From NCBI GenBank assembly GCA_934725525.1, contig CAKVCG010000070.1, forward strand, positions 1 to 8,875: a DNA stretch of 8,875 bases, written 5' to 3'. Below are positions 6,894 to 8,875 of the stretch, piece after piece. The notes under the pieces are model-generated. The model was given only the letters and a program-made list of their open reading frames with translations, made no database searches and had not been told where the DNA came from. Each line of letters begins with the position of its first letter. Position 1 is the stretch's first letter. Origin of the DNA: an uncultured Brachyspira sp. (GTDB lineage Bacteria; Spirochaetota; Brachyspiria; Brachyspirales; Brachyspiraceae). The position numbers and the translations under genes were made by a program.

Positions 6894-7307
6894 TTATTTC
6901 GTTAAATAATCTACAAAACTTTTTGGCAAATATACATTGTCGTATTCGTCTTTAAGAGCCTCTTTGAATAACGGAGCTATATCGGAGACTTTGAATCCCG
7001 CTATTCCGCATCCTATTTCCGTCACCAAAAATTTTTTATCTTTATTTTCTTTGGCAAAATCTAAAAATCTGTCGACGTATTCTTTTATAGTTTCCATAGA
7101 CATTTTGCCGCTTTTCGTATAATCGACAGTCGGAATTGCAAAAGTTTTTCCTTGAAGTCCGAATGCTTGTCCGTATATCGCTCCCCAACTCATAGCCGTT
7201 CTCGCGGCTCCTCCGCCATGCGCTCCTTGCATGTTGCTTCCGAAAACAAATATTTCGTCGTCCAAAAGTTTGTCTATATGTTTTGAAGATATTCTTAATT
7301 TTTCCAT
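6894..7307 (-). CDS. Macro-domain-like protein of a phage-associated family (A1S_2505-like), 137 aa
   Basis: The protein has the signature order of a small family common in phages and accessory regions: IFVFGSN (19-25), GAHGGGAA (28-35), GLQG (50-53), AIPT (57-60) and TEIGCGIAGF (96-105). The early N plus Gly-rich loop and the later T-IGCG-AG loop correspond in order to the ADP-ribose-binding loops of macro domains. ADP-ribose (or a related nucleotide) binding or hydrolysis is therefore a reasonable inference, with no substrate known. Length is complete. There is no signal peptide. The start is well supported: ATG 7305-7307 has TTGGAG (GGAG at 7313-7316) 5 nt upstream. It is a single-gene unit between a divergent GNAT gene and a degraded region, which fits an acquired accessory gene. 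Confidence 0.75.
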   Translation of the reverse strand: MEKLRISSKHIDKLLDDEIFVFGSNMQGAHGGGAARTAMSWGAIYGQAFGLQGKTFAIPTVDYTKSGKMSMETIKEYVDRFLDFAKENKDKKFLVTEIGCGIAGFKVSDIAPLFKEALKDEYDNVYLPKSFVDYLTK

Positions 7308-7343
7308 GTATTCTCCAATGTGATTAATTTACCGTTAAATATC

Positions 7344-7380
7344 AATGGGCTTATAAAACGAATTATAAGCCCATTATAAT
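7344..7380. promoter_or_regulatory. 13-bp perfect inverted repeat overlapping the -10 region of the macro-like gene
   Basis: The arms AATGGGCTTATAA (7344-7356) and TTATAAGCCCATT (7363-7375) pair perfectly around a 6-nt loop. The minus-strand -10 box TATAAT (7373-7378) overlaps the outer end of the right arm. A -35 is weak (TTATCA at 7394-7399 with 15 nt spacing). The sequence ATTATAAT (7373-7380) is itself symmetric and gives a TATAAT on each strand. The repeat lies between two divergent gene starts and has no U-tract on either side. An operator or 5'-leader hairpin is therefore more likely than a terminator. A leftover terminator from a lost gene remains possible. Confidence 0.45.
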
Positions 7381-7506
7381 AGTGTTAGGAGTCTGATAAT
7401 AATGAATAATTTCTTAAAAATAGTATCCATCAACCTTATCATATATTATAACCGAATTAAATAAATTAGGTAAAATAAAAAGCTAAGATTTATTAAAAAA
7501 TCTATA

Positions 7507-7535
7507 TTTACAAAATTATTAAAATAAGTTATCAT
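7507..7535 (+). promoter_or_regulatory. Promoter of the GNAT acetyltransferase gene
   Basis: TTTACA (7507-7512), a 17-nt spacer and TATCAT (7530-7535) each match the sigma-70 consensus at five of six bases. Start would be near 7542. The leader is about 30 nt and contains AAGG before the ATG. Confidence 0.55.
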
Positions 7536-7573
7536 AATATAGTTTACATAATTCTAAATAGTTAAGGTTTGAT

Positions 7574-8089
7574 ATGAATTATCGCATAAGGGAAGCGAAT
7601 ATTGATGACGCTAAAAATGTAATCGAGTATATAAAAAAAGTATCTGATGAAACCAATTTTTTAATTTCCGATTCAAGCGAAAGAAATTTTACCGTAAAGA
7701 AAGAAAGAGAATTTTTGCAAAATATACAAAGTTCAATACTTGAAAAAATGTTTCTATACGAAATTAAAAATGAATTTGAAAATAAAATAGTCGGAATTTG
7801 CAGTATCGAAGGAATAAATAAAATTAGAATAAAACATAGAGTCGATTTGGCGATAACAGTTTTAAAAAATTATTGGGGGAATGGAATCGGCATGGCATTA
7901 ATTAATTATACTATAGATTATTGTAAAATGAATTCAATAAAAAAGATAGAATTAACCGTTAGAGTTGATAATGAGAGAGCCTTGAAATTATATAAAAAAT
8001 TTGGTTTTGAAATTGAAGGCGAGGTAAAAAATTTTATTTATTTGAATGGAAATTACTATAATTGTTATTTTATGGGACTTTTACTGTAA
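7574..8089 (+). CDS. GNAT family N-acetyltransferase, 171 aa
   Basis: This is a GCN5-related acetyltransferase, which transfers acetyl from acetyl-CoA to an amine. The acetyl-CoA binding loop is YWGNGIGMAL (100-109), fitting the R/Q-x-x-G-x-G/A motif. It follows the strand DLAITV (91-96). The second half has the usual L-V---N-RA--LY-K-GF pattern (127-145), ending with a strand carrying YLNGNYYNCYFM. Length and order match RimI/RimJ-like and small-molecule GNATs, but the substrate cannot be read. The N-terminal FLISDSSE (29-36) region is typical of members in AT-rich gut bacteria. ATG 7574-7576 follows AAGG at a good distance. The gene has its own promoter and is separated from fliP by a second promoter, so it is probably monocistronic. 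Confidence 0.9.
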   Translation: MNYRIREANIDDAKNVIEYIKKVSDETNFLISDSSERNFTVKKEREFLQNIQSSILEKMFLYEIKNEFENKIVGICSIEGINKIRIKHRVDLAITVLKNYWGNGIGMALINYTIDYCKMNSIKKIELTVRVDNERALKLYKKFGFEIEGEVKNFIYLNGNYYNCYFMGLLL

Positions 8090-8134
8090 TATAATACATT
8101 AAAATTAAAATTTTTTTATAATATTTTTTAAATT

Positions 8135-8177
8135 AAGTTAACATAATACTTGACATTTTTAAATAATATGTTAACTT
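8135..8177 (+). promoter_or_regulatory. fliP promoter flanked by a perfect 11-bp inverted repeat
   Basis: AAGTTAACATA (8135-8145) and TATGTTAACTT (8167-8177) are exact reverse complements with 21 nt between. A consensus -35 TTGACA (8150-8155) lies in the gap. A -10-like TAACTT (8172-8177, 16 nt spacing) lies inside the right arm. A dimeric regulator bound to both GTTAAC cores would cover the whole promoter. The start would be about 30 nt before the fliP ATG. The -10 match is only moderate, so activation or repression by the bound factor is plausible. Confidence 0.5.
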
Positions 8178-8213
8178 TACTACTATATTTAAAGAGTCGG
8201 GACTACTTAAAAT

Positions 8214-8875
8214 ATGAGTAAAACTTTTATAACTATTTTAATATTGGGTTTGTTTCTTACAAATACCGTTTACGGTCAAATGCCTATACCGACTATAGAT
8301 TTAAATATTGCACAAGCGCAAACTCCTCAACAAGTTAGCTTGGGACTTCAAATATTATTTTTGCTTACAATTTTGTCTTTGTCTCCTTCGATTATAATAA
8401 TGACTACAAGCTTTATAAGAGTTTCCATAGTTTTAAATTTTGTTCAAAGAGCTTTATCTTTGCAAGAAACTCCACCGAGAGCTTTAATAATGGGACTCTC
8501 TTTATTCTTAACATTTTTTATAATGATGCCGACTTTGACTCAAATAAATAGAGAAGCTTTGCAACCTTATTTAAACGGTTCGATTGGAGTAAACGATTTA
8601 TACGGAAGAGGAATTCAGCCTTTAAGGATGTTTATGTTTAATTCTTTGAGAGGCGAAAACGGAATGAAGAGTTTGGATTTATTTTTAAGCATAAGCGACA
8701 CAAATATAAGATTGAGAGAAATTCAAACGGTTGAAGATTTAAATAGAATTCCAACGATGGTCGTTATTCCCGCTTTTATAATAAACGAACTTACGATTGC
8801 TTTTAAGATGGGAATTTATTTATTTATTCCTTTTATCGTTATAGATTTGGTTGTAGCTTCAATTTTGATGGCTAT
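8214..8875 (+). CDS. fliP: Flagellar type III export apparatus protein FliP (3' end beyond the window)
   Basis: FliP is a membrane protein that forms the core of the flagellar export gate with FliQ and FliR. The first ~21 residues are a cleavable signal peptide (hydrophobic core, TVYG before Q22), usual for FliP. Family hallmarks follow: LQILFLLTILSLSPSIIIMT (45-64) as the first membrane segment, SFIRVSIVL, QETPPRALIMGLSLFLTFFI across 84-103, and near the end PAFIINELTIAFKMG (186-200) and PFIVIDLVVASILM (206-219). The window ends at codon 220. About 30 residues, including the final membrane segment, are missing. ATG 8214-8216 is chosen because it opens directly into the signal peptide; its ribosome binding site is weak (GGGA, 11 nt away). 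No fliO or other flagellar gene precedes it, so it heads its own unit, with fliQ and fliR expected to the right. Confidence 0.96.
   Translation, partial: MSKTFITILILGLFLTNTVYGQMPIPTIDLNIAQAQTPQQVSLGLQILFLLTILSLSPSIIIMTTSFIRVSIVLNFVQRALSLQETPPRALIMGLSLFLTFFIMMPTLTQINREALQPYLNGSIGVNDLYGRGIQPLRMFMFNSLRGENGMKSLDLFLSISDTNIRLREIQTVEDLNRIPTMVVIPAFIINELTIAFKMGIYLFIPFIVIDLVVASILMA

Noticed and set aside
7402..7464. Plus-strand 20-codon frame with TAGGAG upstream, a possible leader peptide of the GNAT gene.
   Set aside because: It lies upstream of the better GNAT promoter (7507-7535), has no convincing promoter that keeps its ribosome site, and its product is AT-biased.
1..8875. CRISPR array, tRNA, rRNA, riboswitch, insertion-sequence ends.
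   Set aside because: Reading both strands I found no spaced direct repeats, no cloverleaf with tRNA invariant bases, no long conserved RNA leader, and no transposase or flanking terminal repeats with target duplications.

Overview
The window is strongly AT-rich (roughly 30% G+C by eye) chromosomal DNA. Its poly-A/T intergenic stretches, short Shine-Dalgarno sites, a FliP most like spirochaetal FliP, and two spirochaete-style lipoprotein signal peptides suggest a gut spirochaete of the Brachyspira type. That assignment is inference from sequence style, not from a marker gene. I see no rRNA, tRNA, CRISPR array, transposase or integrase.

Layout. (a) 1-371 is a junction of gene debris. The C-terminal part of a glycyl-tRNA synthetase beta subunit (minus strand, running off the left edge) begins abruptly after an in-frame stop. 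Beside it lies a short plus-strand remnant that looks like the beginning of another gene with a lost ATG. (b) 368-1063 (minus) is an unrecognised protein with an HEPN-like R-x4-H motif. Its promoter is overlapped by a perfect 16-bp palindrome. (c) 5512 down to 1179 (minus) is a two-gene operon: a class A penicillin-binding protein (PBP1A type), then a 623-residue protein with a TraB/ChaN-like N-terminal domain. The coding regions are 11 nt apart. (d) 5535-6548 (minus) is a lipoprotein with two META (HslJ-like) domains, with a near-consensus promoter before it and hairpin terminators after it. (e) 6549-6893 holds no intact gene. It contains a decayed palindromic repeat, an intrinsic terminator and the relic of a second lipoprotein gene. 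(f) 6894-7307 (minus) is a small macro-domain-like protein of a phage-associated family, with a 13-bp inverted repeat at its promoter. (g) 7507-8089 (plus) is a GNAT acetyltransferase with its own promoter. (h) 8135-8875 (plus) is fliP, cut by the right edge and preceded by a promoter flanked by a perfect 11-bp inverted repeat.

How the genes work together. The only clear functional pairing is the PBP1A/TraB-like operon: peptidoglycan synthesis together with an unassigned, probably enzymatic, cytoplasmic protein. fliP begins a separate flagellar export-apparatus unit. The remaining genes look like single-gene units with their own promoters. The left end (broken glyS, start remnant, HEPN-like gene) and the middle (repeat, lipoprotein relic, phage-type gene) look like two small accessory or rearranged patches in an otherwise housekeeping region. 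I did not find a convincing new multi-gene defence system. The least explained items are the operon partner of PBP1A and the palindrome-controlled HEPN-like gene.
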